Of a stretch of DNA of 6,446 nucleotides, positions 1 to 6,426 are shown in pieces. The stretch is taken from NCBI GenBank assembly GCA_011772595.1, contig WVZH01000335.1, forward strand, positions 21,518 through 27,963. Direction: 5' to 3'. The DNA is from Anaerolineales bacterium. GTDB lineage: Bacteria > Chloroflexota > Anaerolineae > Anaerolineales > E44-bin32. The translations under genes and the position numbers were made by a program. How positions within the stretch are numbered: position 1 is the stretch's first letter; each line of letters starts with the position of its first letter. A model generated the notes under the pieces. The model saw nothing but the letters and a program-made list of their open reading frames with translations. It had not been told where the DNA came from and made no database searches.

Positions 1-2
1 GG

Positions 3-191
3 AGTCGGCAAACGGAGCAGGTCCTGCGTGGACGACCTCTTGACGATGCCACGATCGGAGAAGCAGCAAGATGCTTATTGAGTGAAGTAAGTTTGAGAAC
101 CAGTCGCCACCGAGCGACGAAGGAATACAGACAACACCTGATACGTGTGCTTCTACATCGCACGTTCGATGTGATCTTGCAGAGAACCTAG
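3..191 (+). CDS. FAD-binding subunit of a molybdenum hydroxylase (xanthine/CO dehydrogenase family), C-terminal end only
   Basis: The reading frame is open from the left edge of the window and ends at TAG 189-191, giving the last 62 residues of a protein that starts upstream. The translation carries the pattern of the CO dehydrogenase flavoprotein C-terminal domain: a 'VLRGRPLDDATIGEAA' stretch, then an Arg/Ser-rich segment and a 'KEYRQHLIRVLLHRTF' helix that closes these proteins. Family knowledge: this subunit binds FAD and passes electrons from the [2Fe-2S] clusters to NAD+ or another acceptor. The FeS and Mo subunits follow directly downstream (gap of 71 bases to the chosen start), which supports the call. 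In E. coli the equivalent neighbour of xdhD is ygfM. The N-terminal FAD domain is not visible, so the electron acceptor cannot be judged. Confidence 0.8.
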   Translation, partial: SRQTEQVLRGRPLDDATIGEAARCLLSEVSLRTSRHRATKEYRQHLIRVLLHRTFDVILQRT

Positions 192-262
192 GAGCGGCGC
201 TGTCTGATGGGTGAGAGGCACGCGGTCCTGAAAGTGTGGAAATTGGTGGGAAACGAAGCGCG

Positions 263-3034
263 ATGATGAGATTTTGGGTCAACGGCGAAGAAGTTGAGGT
301 TGAGATTGAACCGGGTGAGATGCTCTCCGATGTACTCCGATATCGGTTGGGTCTGACAGGCACCAAGGTAGGCTGTGAAGAAGCTGAATGTGGGACCTGT
401 ACAGTCCATCTCGACGGGAAACCTGTCCTCGCTTGTACGCTGCCAGCCAATAAAGCCTCCGGACGTAGGATTAAGACTGTGGAAGGTCTGGCCAGGGAGG
501 GGGATTTGCACCCGCTACAGGAAGCATTCATCCAGTATGGGGCGGTGCAGTGTGGTTTTTGCATCCCTGGTCAGCTCATGACCGCTACGGCACTTCTGGA
601 TCAGAATCCAGATCCTGATGAAGACGAGATACGATACGCGCTCAAGGATACACTCTGTCGTTGTGGTGGATACCCCACCATTCTACGAGCCATCCTGGCG
701 GCGGCAAAAAATATCAACAACGGAACCCCGATCCTCATGCCGGATTTCCCGATCACTGGGCAAACACAATTTGTTGGTAAGGTTCTCGTCCGCCCAGATG
801 CTGAGGCAAAAGTGCGCGGCGAAGCAAAGTTTTGTGATGATCTCGTCTTTCCGCAAATGCTCCATGGAAAGGTATTACGGGCTGGTGTTCCTCACGCCAT
901 CCTCAAACGGTTGAATGTCGAGAAAGCGCGTACCTTGGAGGGGGTTCAGACAGTACTCACGGCGACGGACATTCCCGGGGAGCGGAACCACGGATTGGTC
1001 ATTCATGACTGGCCGGTGCTGGTGGGTGTTGGCGAGAAGGTGCGCTATGTGGGGGATGCAGTTGCGTTGGTCGCTGCGGACACAAGCCAAATCGCTACTC
1101 AAGCGCTGTCCATGATCGAGGCGGAATACGAAAGCCTACCGGTTGTCAGTGACCCCATCCACTCATACACAGAAGGAGCGCCAACCCTACACGAGGCCGG
1201 CAACCTTCTTAAACATATTAAAGTTCGCAAGGGAGATGTTGAGCGAGGCTTTCAGGAAGCTGATAATATCTTTGAGGACATCTACTTTACCTCAACTACG
1301 GAACACGCCTACCTCGAGCCGGAGTGTAGCATCGCTCGTCCGCTCGATGATGGACGTATTGAAGTATATGTAGGATCCCAGATACCATATGCCGATCGCC
1401 GACAGATCGCTCGCTGCTTGGGTGTGGCAGATGATGAAATTCGGGTCGTTGGTACGCCCATCGGCGGTGGTTTTGGTGGCAAAGAAGACATCGCTGGGCA
1501 AATACACGCTGCTTTGCTGGCGCAGCGAGCAGGTCGACCTGTGAAGGTTCTCTTCGACCGGCGAGAAAGCTTCCACGTCCATCCAAAACGCCATGCTACC
1601 CAGATACGTGTTCGTCTGGGTGTAAAGGCGGATGGAACCTTGGTTGCTGCGGAAACGGAACTCTATGGGGATACCGGTGCCTACGCTTCTTTAGGCGAGA
1701 AGGTTATGACGCGGACTACGACCCACTCGACGGGGCCATATGTCGTCCCCCATGTGAGGGCTGACTGTTTCGCTATGTACACCAATAACCCTCCCGCCGG
1801 TGCCTTTCGAGGTTTCGGCGTTACGCAATCCTGTTTTGCCATCGAATCCGCGATGGACATGATGGCAGAGTGTCTGGGGTTGAACCCGATCGAATTCAGG
1901 CGTTTGAACGCACTGCGCGTCGGCACGGCAACCAATACCGGGCAACTCCTTTCAGATAGCGTTGGTTTGATCGAGTGCATCGACCGCACTGAAGACGAGA
2001 TGCGGCGTTTGTGCGATGGTGCAGATCCCTTTGTGGCTCGAAATGTCGAAGGGTATCCATATCGCAAACGTGCTTGGGGGTTTGCAATCGGGTATAAGAA
2101 CACGGGACTGGGAGGCGGGGCAGAGGATCGAGCGAATGCCGAAGTGGAGTTATTCACGGACGGGACGGCAGAAGTGCGCACCTCCTCCGCTGAACTTGGC
2201 CAGGGTCTCGTGACTGTTCTGCAGATGATCGCAGCAGAACAGCTCACAATCCCACCTGAGAACGTGCGGGTTTTCCTTTCGGATACCGATCTGACACCCG
2301 ACGGGGGCCCAACAACAGCTTCGCGCCAGACATACGTGACGGGCAACGCCGTCCGACTTGCGTCGGATGTGCTCTTGCAGGCCGTGAAGACGACTTTAGC
2401 GGAGAGGTTTGACTGCCCTCCGGAGCGGGTAAACTTTAGTGAGGGTCTGGTGCAGATAGATGGTCGACAGGTACCAATGGCTGAGGCCGTAAAAATCATG
2501 AAAGAGGAAGGGAGTGACCCGCGCGCAACATACGAATATTGGGCGCCGAAAACCCAACCCTTGGGGGAGGGCGGCGACATGCATTTCGCATTTTCCTTCG
2601 CTGCCCAGGCTGCTGAAGTGGAGGTGGACCTGGAGACTGGCGAGGCGCGCGTGTTACGCGTGATCGCTGCACATGACGTCGGACGCGCCATCAACCCTCT
2701 GGGGCTTCAAGGACAGGTCGAAGGAGGGGTGGTGATGGGAATGGGAAATGCGCTCATGGAATCGTTCATCGTCGAGGAGGGTCAGGTCTTCACTGATCGT
2801 TTCGCCAGATATCGCATTCCCTCGATCGTGCATTCTCCAGATATCCATTCGATTGTGGTCGAGCATCCCACTCGCGAAGGGCCGTTTGGAGCCAAGGGAA
2901 TTGGCGAGCTCAGCAGCATCCCAACAACGCCTGCCATCACCAATGCAATTTACAATGCTAGTGGTGTGCGTGTGAAGCGATTACCTGTCGATCAGGATTG
3001 GCTGGCGCTCGAATTGAAGAGGAGAGGGATTTAA
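263..3034 (+). CDS. Fused [2Fe-2S]/molybdopterin-binding molybdenum hydroxylase, XdhD / selenium-dependent xanthine dehydrogenase-like
   Basis: This 923-residue protein joins an iron-sulfur subunit to a molybdenum catalytic subunit. Residues 1-75 form a plant-type ferredoxin domain with Cys38, 43, 46 and 58. Residues 80-150 hold the second [2Fe-2S] domain with Cys97, 100, 132 and 134. After a linker, an a/b-hammerhead domain begins near residue 170. The Mo-binding part shows 'EHAYLEPE' (347-354), 'GGGFGGKED' (401-409), 'FRGFG' (515-519), a GQG at 646-648 and 'GAKGIGE' ending in Glu882, the position of the general-base glutamate of the family. All these are intact. It should hydroxylate a ring carbon of a purine or other N-heterocycle, using water as oxygen donor, in the cytoplasm. 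The fused architecture and an SsnA neighbour point to the XdhD/selenium-dependent subgroup rather than classical three-subunit XDH; substrate unknown. Start: ATG 263 (or ATG 266) gives the normal 'RFWVNGEEVEVE' N-terminus; a GTG at 236 would add nine atypical residues. GGTGGG at 245-250 is a weak ribosome site. Confidence 0.92.
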   Translation: MMRFWVNGEEVEVEIEPGEMLSDVLRYRLGLTGTKVGCEEAECGTCTVHLDGKPVLACTLPANKASGRRIKTVEGLAREGDLHPLQEAFIQYGAVQCGFCIPGQLMTATALLDQNPDPDEDEIRYALKDTLCRCGGYPTILRAILAAAKNINNGTPILMPDFPITGQTQFVGKVLVRPDAEAKVRGEAKFCDDLVFPQMLHGKVLRAGVPHAILKRLNVEKARTLEGVQTVLTATDIPGERNHGLVIHDWPVLVGVGEKVRYVGDAVALVAADTSQIATQALSMIEAEYESLPVVSDPIHSYTEGAPTLHEAGNLLKHIKVRKGDVERGFQEADNIFEDIYFTSTTEHAYLEPECSIARPLDDGRIEVYVGSQIPYADRRQIARCLGVADDEIRVVGTPIGGGFGGKEDIAGQIHAALLAQRAGRPVKVLFDRRESFHVHPKRHATQIRVRLGVKADGTLVAAETELYGDTGAYASLGEKVMTRTTTHSTGPYVVPHVRADCFAMYTNNPPAGAFRGFGVTQSCFAIESAMDMMAECLGLNPIEFRRLNALRVGTATNTGQLLSDSVGLIECIDRTEDEMRRLCDGADPFVARNVEGYPYRKRAWGFAIGYKNTGLGGGAEDRANAEVELFTDGTAEVRTSSAELGQGLVTVLQMIAAEQLTIPPENVRVFLSDTDLTPDGGPTTASRQTYVTGNAVRLASDVLLQAVKTTLAERFDCPPERVNFSEGLVQIDGRQVPMAEAVKIMKEEGSDPRATYEYWAPKTQPLGEGGDMHFAFSFAAQAAEVEVDLETGEARVLRVIAAHDVGRAINPLGLQGQVEGGVVMGMGNALMESFIVEEGQVFTDRFARYRIPSIVHSPDIHSIVVEHPTREGPFGAKGIGELSSIPTTPAITNAIYNASGVRVKRLPVDQDWLALELKRRGI
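3020..3028 (+). promoter_or_regulatory. Ribosome binding site of the ssnA-like gene
   Basis: AGGAGAGGG lies eight bases before ATG 3037 and inside the last codons of the hydroxylase gene. It decides the start of the downstream gene at 3037 against a TTG at 2998, which would add 13 residues that merely overlap the end of the hydroxylase. Confidence 0.75.
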
Positions 3035-3036
3035 AC

Positions 3037-4392
3037 ATGTTGATCCATAACGCCCGTCTAATCACCTGGGGAGTCCCGAATCAAATCCTGGAGGGTCAGG
3101 CCGTGTTGATCCAGGATGGTAAGATCGTGGCACTGGGATCCGAGGATCAAATGCTTCGGGATCATCCAGATGAAGATAAACTGGACGCTGATGGTCAGTA
3201 CGTGATGCCAGGCAACATTTGTGCGCATACGCACTTCTATGGCGCCTTTGCACGTGGCATGGCAATTCCTGGCCGACCGCCACGAGATTTCCCGGAAATT
3301 TTGCGCAAGTTGTGGTGGCCTTTGGATAAAGCGTTGGGCCTGGAAGATGTGCGCTATTCCACCTTAGTATGTCTCGTGGATGCGATTAAACACGGCACGA
3401 CGACTTTGATCGACCATCATGCATCCCCCAATTTCATTGACGGGTCTTTAGACGTGATCGCAGAAGAGGTCGACCGCGCGGGCCTACGAGCTGTGCTTTG
3501 CTATGAAGTGACCGACCGAGATGGCAAAGAAAAGGCTCGAGCAGGCATCCGGGAGAACGAGCGTTTTATCAGACGCTGTCAGGTAGATCAGCCGGCCGAT
3601 GGGCGCTTGGCTGCCACCTTCGGGCTTCATGCTAGTCTCACGCTGTCAGCTGAAACACTCGACGCGTGTCGTGCTGCTTTACCTGGGAATACGGGCTTTC
3701 ACATCCACGTTGCCGAACACGAGGCGGATGAATACGATAGTCTAGAGAAATCTGATCTCCGAGTGGTGGATCGACTACAGAAGCATGGTATCCTGGGTGA
3801 GAGGACGATCGCCGCACATGCCGTGCATGTCGATGCACGAGAAGTTGAGATCCTGGCTCAGAGCGGTACTTGGGTTTCTCATCAACCTCGTTCCAATATG
3901 AACAACGGTGTCGGTGTGGCGGACGTGGAATCGATTTTACGCGCTGGTGTGCGCATGTGTTTGGGTAACGATGGCTTTTCAAACGCCATGTGGGAGGAAT
4001 GGAAAACAGCCTACCTAGTCCATAAAGTTTGGAACCGGGACCCACGGCGAATGTCAGGTGGGGCGATCGTGGCGTTGGCTGTGGAGAACAATGCAAAATT
4101 GGCCAACATGTTCTTCCCTGAAGCCCCGATTGGTGCTCTTACCCCCGGCGCACATGCGGATCTGATATTCGTCGATTACCACCCGACAACACCGCTCAAT
4201 CCCGGCAATCTACCATGGCATATCCTTTTTGGTTTCCATGAATCGATGGTGACAACAACAATCGTGGCTGGCAAAGTATTGATGCAGAATCGGACGTTGC
4301 TGACTTTGGACGAGGCCGAAATTACCGCTCGTTCACGAGATTTAGCCCCCAAAGTGTGGCAACGATATGAATCTTTCGTTCCGGCGGATTAA
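3037..4392 (+). CDS. ssnA: SsnA-like amidohydrolase (putative aminohydrolase)
   Basis: This 451-residue protein is a full-length metal-dependent hydrolase of the amidohydrolase superfamily (cytosine/guanine deaminase, atrazine chlorohydrolase branch); E. coli SsnA is of similar size. The metal and catalytic residues are visible in order: His64-Thr-His66 after the first strand, His224 with Glu227 in 'HVAEHEADE', His261 in 'AAHAVH', and Asp312 in 'LGNDG'. The family's HNPxSN motif appears as 'HQPRSNMNNGVG' (from His282), the form I associate with SsnA proteins. The reaction would be hydrolytic removal of an amino group or ring opening of a heterocycle; the true substrate of SsnA is not established. 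It starts two bases after the hydroxylase stop, so the two are probably translationally coupled and may act on the same pathway. The symbol is given by similarity and context; another deaminase of the same branch is possible. Confidence 0.85.
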   Translation: MLIHNARLITWGVPNQILEGQAVLIQDGKIVALGSEDQMLRDHPDEDKLDADGQYVMPGNICAHTHFYGAFARGMAIPGRPPRDFPEILRKLWWPLDKALGLEDVRYSTLVCLVDAIKHGTTTLIDHHASPNFIDGSLDVIAEEVDRAGLRAVLCYEVTDRDGKEKARAGIRENERFIRRCQVDQPADGRLAATFGLHASLTLSAETLDACRAALPGNTGFHIHVAEHEADEYDSLEKSDLRVVDRLQKHGILGERTIAAHAVHVDAREVEILAQSGTWVSHQPRSNMNNGVGVADVESILRAGVRMCLGNDGFSNAMWEEWKTAYLVHKVWNRDPRRMSGGAIVALAVENNAKLANMFFPEAPIGALTPGAHADLIFVDYHPTTPLNPGNLPWHILFGFHESMVTTTIVAGKVLMQNRTLLTLDEAEITARSRDLAPKVWQRYESFVPAD

Positions 4393-4413
4393 ACACCGGC
4401 GTAAATGAAACCT

Positions 4414-4417
4414 GGAG
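4414..4417 (+). promoter_or_regulatory. Ribosome binding site of npdG
   Basis: GGAG sits five bases before ATG 4423. It favours that start over the in-frame ATG at 4405, which has no purine-rich site before it and would add six residues ahead of the usual N-terminus. Confidence 0.6.
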
Positions 4418-4422
4418 TTCAT

Positions 4423-5097
4423 ATGACGGATCGTATAATTCTAACAATCGGGCTACTTGGTGGAACCGGGAATGAGGGTCAGGGTCTTGCCTTTCGCTGG
4501 GCCAAAGCTGGCTATCACATCATCATTGGCTCGCGTACACCGGAAAAAGCTCTACGAGTGGCAAACGAGTTGAACGAGCGTTTGGGAGAGGATTTGGTTG
4601 AGGGGATGGGCAATCAGGAAGCAGCTGAGCTGGCGGACATTATTGTAATCACGGTGCCTTACAGCGCCCATGCTGCGACTATCGAGTCTTTAAAAGACAC
4701 CCTCAAAGGCAAAGTGTTCATCGATGTAACGGTGCCACTTGTTCCCCCCAATATCGAAGTCGTTCAGATGCCCACGGCAGGGAGCGCTGCACAGGAAGCG
4801 CAAGAGATCCTGGGCGAGGATGTCTCTGTCGTTGCTGCCTTTCAGAATATCTCTCACAGTCACTTGAAAGAAGAGGGACCTGTGCCATGCGATGTTCTTG
4901 TTTGTGGGGATAACGAAGCGGCCCGTAACCAAGTCCTTGAGCTCGTCAAAGCTGCTGGATTGGTTGGTTGGGATGCAGGTCCTTTGCAGAATGCTGTCGT
5001 GGTAGAGGGATTGACTTCCATCCTTCTTGGAATTAATAAACGCTACAAGATGAAGAATGCAGGGATACGCGTAACAGGTGGGCAAGCTCACGAGTAG
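4423..5097 (+). CDS. npdG: NADPH-dependent F420 reductase (F420H2:NADP+ oxidoreductase)
   Basis: This 224-residue protein transfers hydride between NADPH and the deazaflavin coenzyme F420. A Rossmann fold opens at the N-terminus with 'GGTGNEG' at residues 13-19, followed by strand 2 ending in 'GSR' (36-38). Ser and Arg here are the residues that select the 2'-phosphate of NADP in the archaeal Fno enzymes. 'TVPYSAH' (77-83) and the C-terminal 'GPLQNAVVVEGLT' region (from 186) match the F420-contacting and dimer parts of the family. The length fits the family (about 210-230). It lies 30 bases after ssnA and 13 bases before cofE, so it appears to be in the same transcript. In bacteria the enzyme is expected to run towards F420H2 formation; direction here is inferred. 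It could also be a related NADP-binding oxidoreductase, but the motif match and the cofE neighbour make NpdG the clear choice. Confidence 0.92.
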   Translation: MTDRIILTIGLLGGTGNEGQGLAFRWAKAGYHIIIGSRTPEKALRVANELNERLGEDLVEGMGNQEAAELADIIVITVPYSAHAATIESLKDTLKGKVFIDVTVPLVPPNIEVVQMPTAGSAAQEAQEILGEDVSVVAAFQNISHSHLKEEGPVPCDVLVCGDNEAARNQVLELVKAAGLVGWDAGPLQNAVVVEGLTSILLGINKRYKMKNAGIRVTGGQAHE

Positions 5098-5110
5098 CTT
5101 AAACCACAGT

Positions 5111-5884
5111 ATGAAGAACCAGATGATCCTCACTGCTCTACCCGGATTACCCATCGTCAAACCCGGGGATGATTTGGCGACCATGATTTGGGATGCTCTC
5201 GAGCGAGCCAATCTGTCGCTTCACACGGGGGATGTTCTCGTAATAGGGCAAAAGGTGGTTTCAAAAGCGGAGGGCCGCATTGTAGACCTCAGGAAAGTTC
5301 AGCCTTCCCCCGAGGCGATCCATCTGGCTCAAGAGAGTGGTAAAGAAGCCCGTGAAGTGGAGATCCTCCTTGGCGAGAGTCGCAAAGTATTGCGAGTACG
5401 CACCGGCCTGATTATTGTTGAACACCGCCTGGGTTTCGTGTGTGCGAATGCAGGGTTAGATCATTCAAATGTACGAGGCAGGGGTGGTGATCCACAAGAC
5501 TGGGTGCTCCTGCTGCCTGTCGATCCCGATACTTCGGCCCAAGAAATCCGTCTGAAGCTGGAGCGAAAGACGGGCGTCTCCATTGGCGTCTTAATTATCG
5601 ATTCACATGGACGCGCGTGGCGAATGGGTACCGTTGGTGTTGCCATCGGCGTGGCGGGATTCCCGGCACTGCTCGATCTAAGAGGTCGACCCGATCTCTA
5701 CGGTGAGCCGCTGCGAGTCACACAGGTCGGTCTCGCCGACGAACTTGCCGCAGCGGCCTCGATCCTGATGGGACAAGCTGATGAGGGCCGACCCGTGGTT
5801 CATGTTCGAGGCATTCCATATCCACTCAGGGAAGGATCGTTAAATGAAATCCTTCGTCCTGAGGAGGAAGATCTCTTTCGGTAA
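5111..5884 (+). CDS. cofE: Coenzyme F420-0:gamma-L-glutamate ligase
   Basis: This 257-residue protein should add glutamate residues to F420-0 with GTP, a late step in making the F420 tail. Family segments appear in order: 'LPGLPIVKPGDDLA' near the start, 'GQKVVSKAEGRIVDL', 'GFVCANAGLDHSNV' with Asp117 (the metal-binding aspartate of the archaeal enzyme), a 'LLPVDPDTSAQEIR' segment, and 'IDSHGRAWRMGT' with Asp164, then 'VAIGVAG'. The length matches single-domain archaeal CofE; the C-terminal nitroreductase domain of mycobacterial FbiB is absent. The Asp164 motif reads D-S-H-G-R where the archaeal enzyme has D-T-F-G-R. Start: ATG 5111 is 13 bases after the npdG stop; ATG 5123 is a close alternative and GTG 5078 would overlap npdG. 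None has a good Shine-Dalgarno site, so reinitiation after npdG is likely. F420 precursor genes (cofC, cofD, FO synthase) are not in the window. Confidence 0.92.
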   Translation: MKNQMILTALPGLPIVKPGDDLATMIWDALERANLSLHTGDVLVIGQKVVSKAEGRIVDLRKVQPSPEAIHLAQESGKEAREVEILLGESRKVLRVRTGLIIVEHRLGFVCANAGLDHSNVRGRGGDPQDWVLLLPVDPDTSAQEIRLKLERKTGVSIGVLIIDSHGRAWRMGTVGVAIGVAGFPALLDLRGRPDLYGEPLRVTQVGLADELAAAASILMGQADEGRPVVHVRGIPYPLREGSLNEILRPEEEDLFR

Positions 5885-5921
5885 AATGGGAGTAGGAAGA
5901 ACCTCGGCATCAGGGTGCGGA

Positions 5922-5953
5922 CACCAAGGCACCCAGGCACCGGGGCACCTGGG
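5922..5953 (+). repeat. Four tandem 8-base units, consensus CACCNNGG
   Basis: Four units follow each other without gaps: CACCAAGG, CACCCAGG, CACCGGGG and CACCTGGG. Only the two middle bases (and no others) vary. The last three units also contain an inverted repeat, CCCAGG at 5932-5937 against CCTGGG at 5948-5953, which could form a hairpin with an interrupted inner stem. There is no T-run after it, so it is not a standard terminator. Confidence 0.85.
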
Positions 5954-5962
5954 ATCTCAAGC

Positions 5963-5978
5963 GCCTAATTGCCTAAGC
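5963..5978 (+). repeat. Two tandem 8-base units, GCCTAANN
   Basis: GCCTAATT is followed at once by GCCTAAGC. On its own this pair would be weak, but it lies between two clearer short tandem repeats and shares the CTAA core with the next one. Confidence 0.55.
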
Positions 5979-5980
5979 TC

Positions 5981-6001
5981 TAATCCCTAGTCCCTAATCC
6001 C
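5981..6001 (+). repeat. Three tandem 7-base units, TARTCCC
   Basis: TAATCCC, TAGTCCC and TAATCCC run back to back, ending 13 bases before the ribosome site of the next gene. Together with the two repeat sets before it, this makes most of the spacer between cofE and the oxidoreductase gene low-complexity. No promoter or terminator could be made out in the remaining bases of the spacer. Confidence 0.8.
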
Positions 6002-6014
6002 CATCTATATCTTT

Positions 6015-6020
6015 CGGAGG
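6015..6020 (+). promoter_or_regulatory. Ribosome binding site of the PPOX-type oxidoreductase gene
   Basis: CGGAGG lies four bases before ATG 6025. It is the best Shine-Dalgarno match in the window and suggests this gene is translated independently of cofE. Confidence 0.75.
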
Positions 6021-6024
6021 TTCC

Positions 6025-6426
6025 ATGACTGTCGAAGTTCCCGAATCACATCGTGATCTACTAAATGACGATAAGCGAGCATTCGCGTTTCTGGCGACGG
6101 TGATGCCGAATGGCAGCCCGCAAGTTACACCGGTTTGGTTTGACACGGAGGGCGAACTCGTGCGTGTGAATACAGCGCGCGGGAGAGTCAAGGATCGTAA
6201 CCTAGGCGCCAGACCTCAATTGGCCATAGCAATTATCGATCCGGAGGATCCCTATCGCTATTTGCAAATTAGGGGATCTGTCGCTTCGACAACTGAAGAA
6301 GGCGCACGTGAGCACATCGATCGTCTGGCAGAGAAATACCTTGGCACCCCTGAATATGCCAACTATCAGGGTGAAACGCGAGTGATGTACCTCATCCGGC
6401 CCGAATCCGTGAGTGTGATGGGGTGA
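6025..6426 (+). CDS. PPOX-class (Rv1155-like) F420-dependent oxidoreductase
   Basis: This 133-residue protein is a complete split-barrel oxidoreductase of the pyridoxamine 5'-phosphate oxidase fold. The sequence follows the Rv1155-like group: 'AFLATVMPNGSPQVTPVWFD' (21-40), then 'VNTARGRVKDRNL' (48-60) with Arg54 and Lys56 at positions that contact cofactor phosphate in Rv1155-type proteins, then 'DPYRYLQIRGSV' (75-86) and a C-terminal 'VMYLIRPESVSVMG'. Members use F420H2 (some bind FMN or other cofactors) to reduce small molecules; the substrate cannot be read from the sequence. Finding it beside npdG and cofE favours F420 as cofactor. It is separated from cofE by 140 bases of repeats and has its own strong ribosome site, so it may be a separate transcription unit. 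Start and stop are both inside the window. Confidence 0.88.
   Translation: MTVEVPESHRDLLNDDKRAFAFLATVMPNGSPQVTPVWFDTEGELVRVNTARGRVKDRNLGARPQLAIAIIDPEDPYRYLQIRGSVASTTEEGAREHIDRLAEKYLGTPEYANYQGETRVMYLIRPESVSVMG

Noticed and set aside
236..262. GTG 236 as the hydroxylase start
   Set aside because: It adds nine residues (MEIGGKRSA) not expected before the ferredoxin domain and has no better ribosome site than ATG 263; it is kept only as an alternative.
1681..2694. Long open frame on the minus strand (337 codons) opposite the hydroxylase gene
   Set aside because: It lies wholly inside a well-supported gene with intact motifs, its translation is Ser/Arg/Pro-rich with no recognisable domain, and such antisense frames are common opposite genes of this codon use.
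4690..5211. Minus-strand open frame of 173 codons across npdG and the start of cofE
   Set aside because: It spans the boundary of two clear plus-strand genes and shows no family motif or ribosome site.
5885..6024. Promoter for the PPOX-type gene in the repeat spacer
   Set aside because: Only a TATAT-like stretch near 6006-6010 is visible, too close to the ribosome site and without a matching -35 element.
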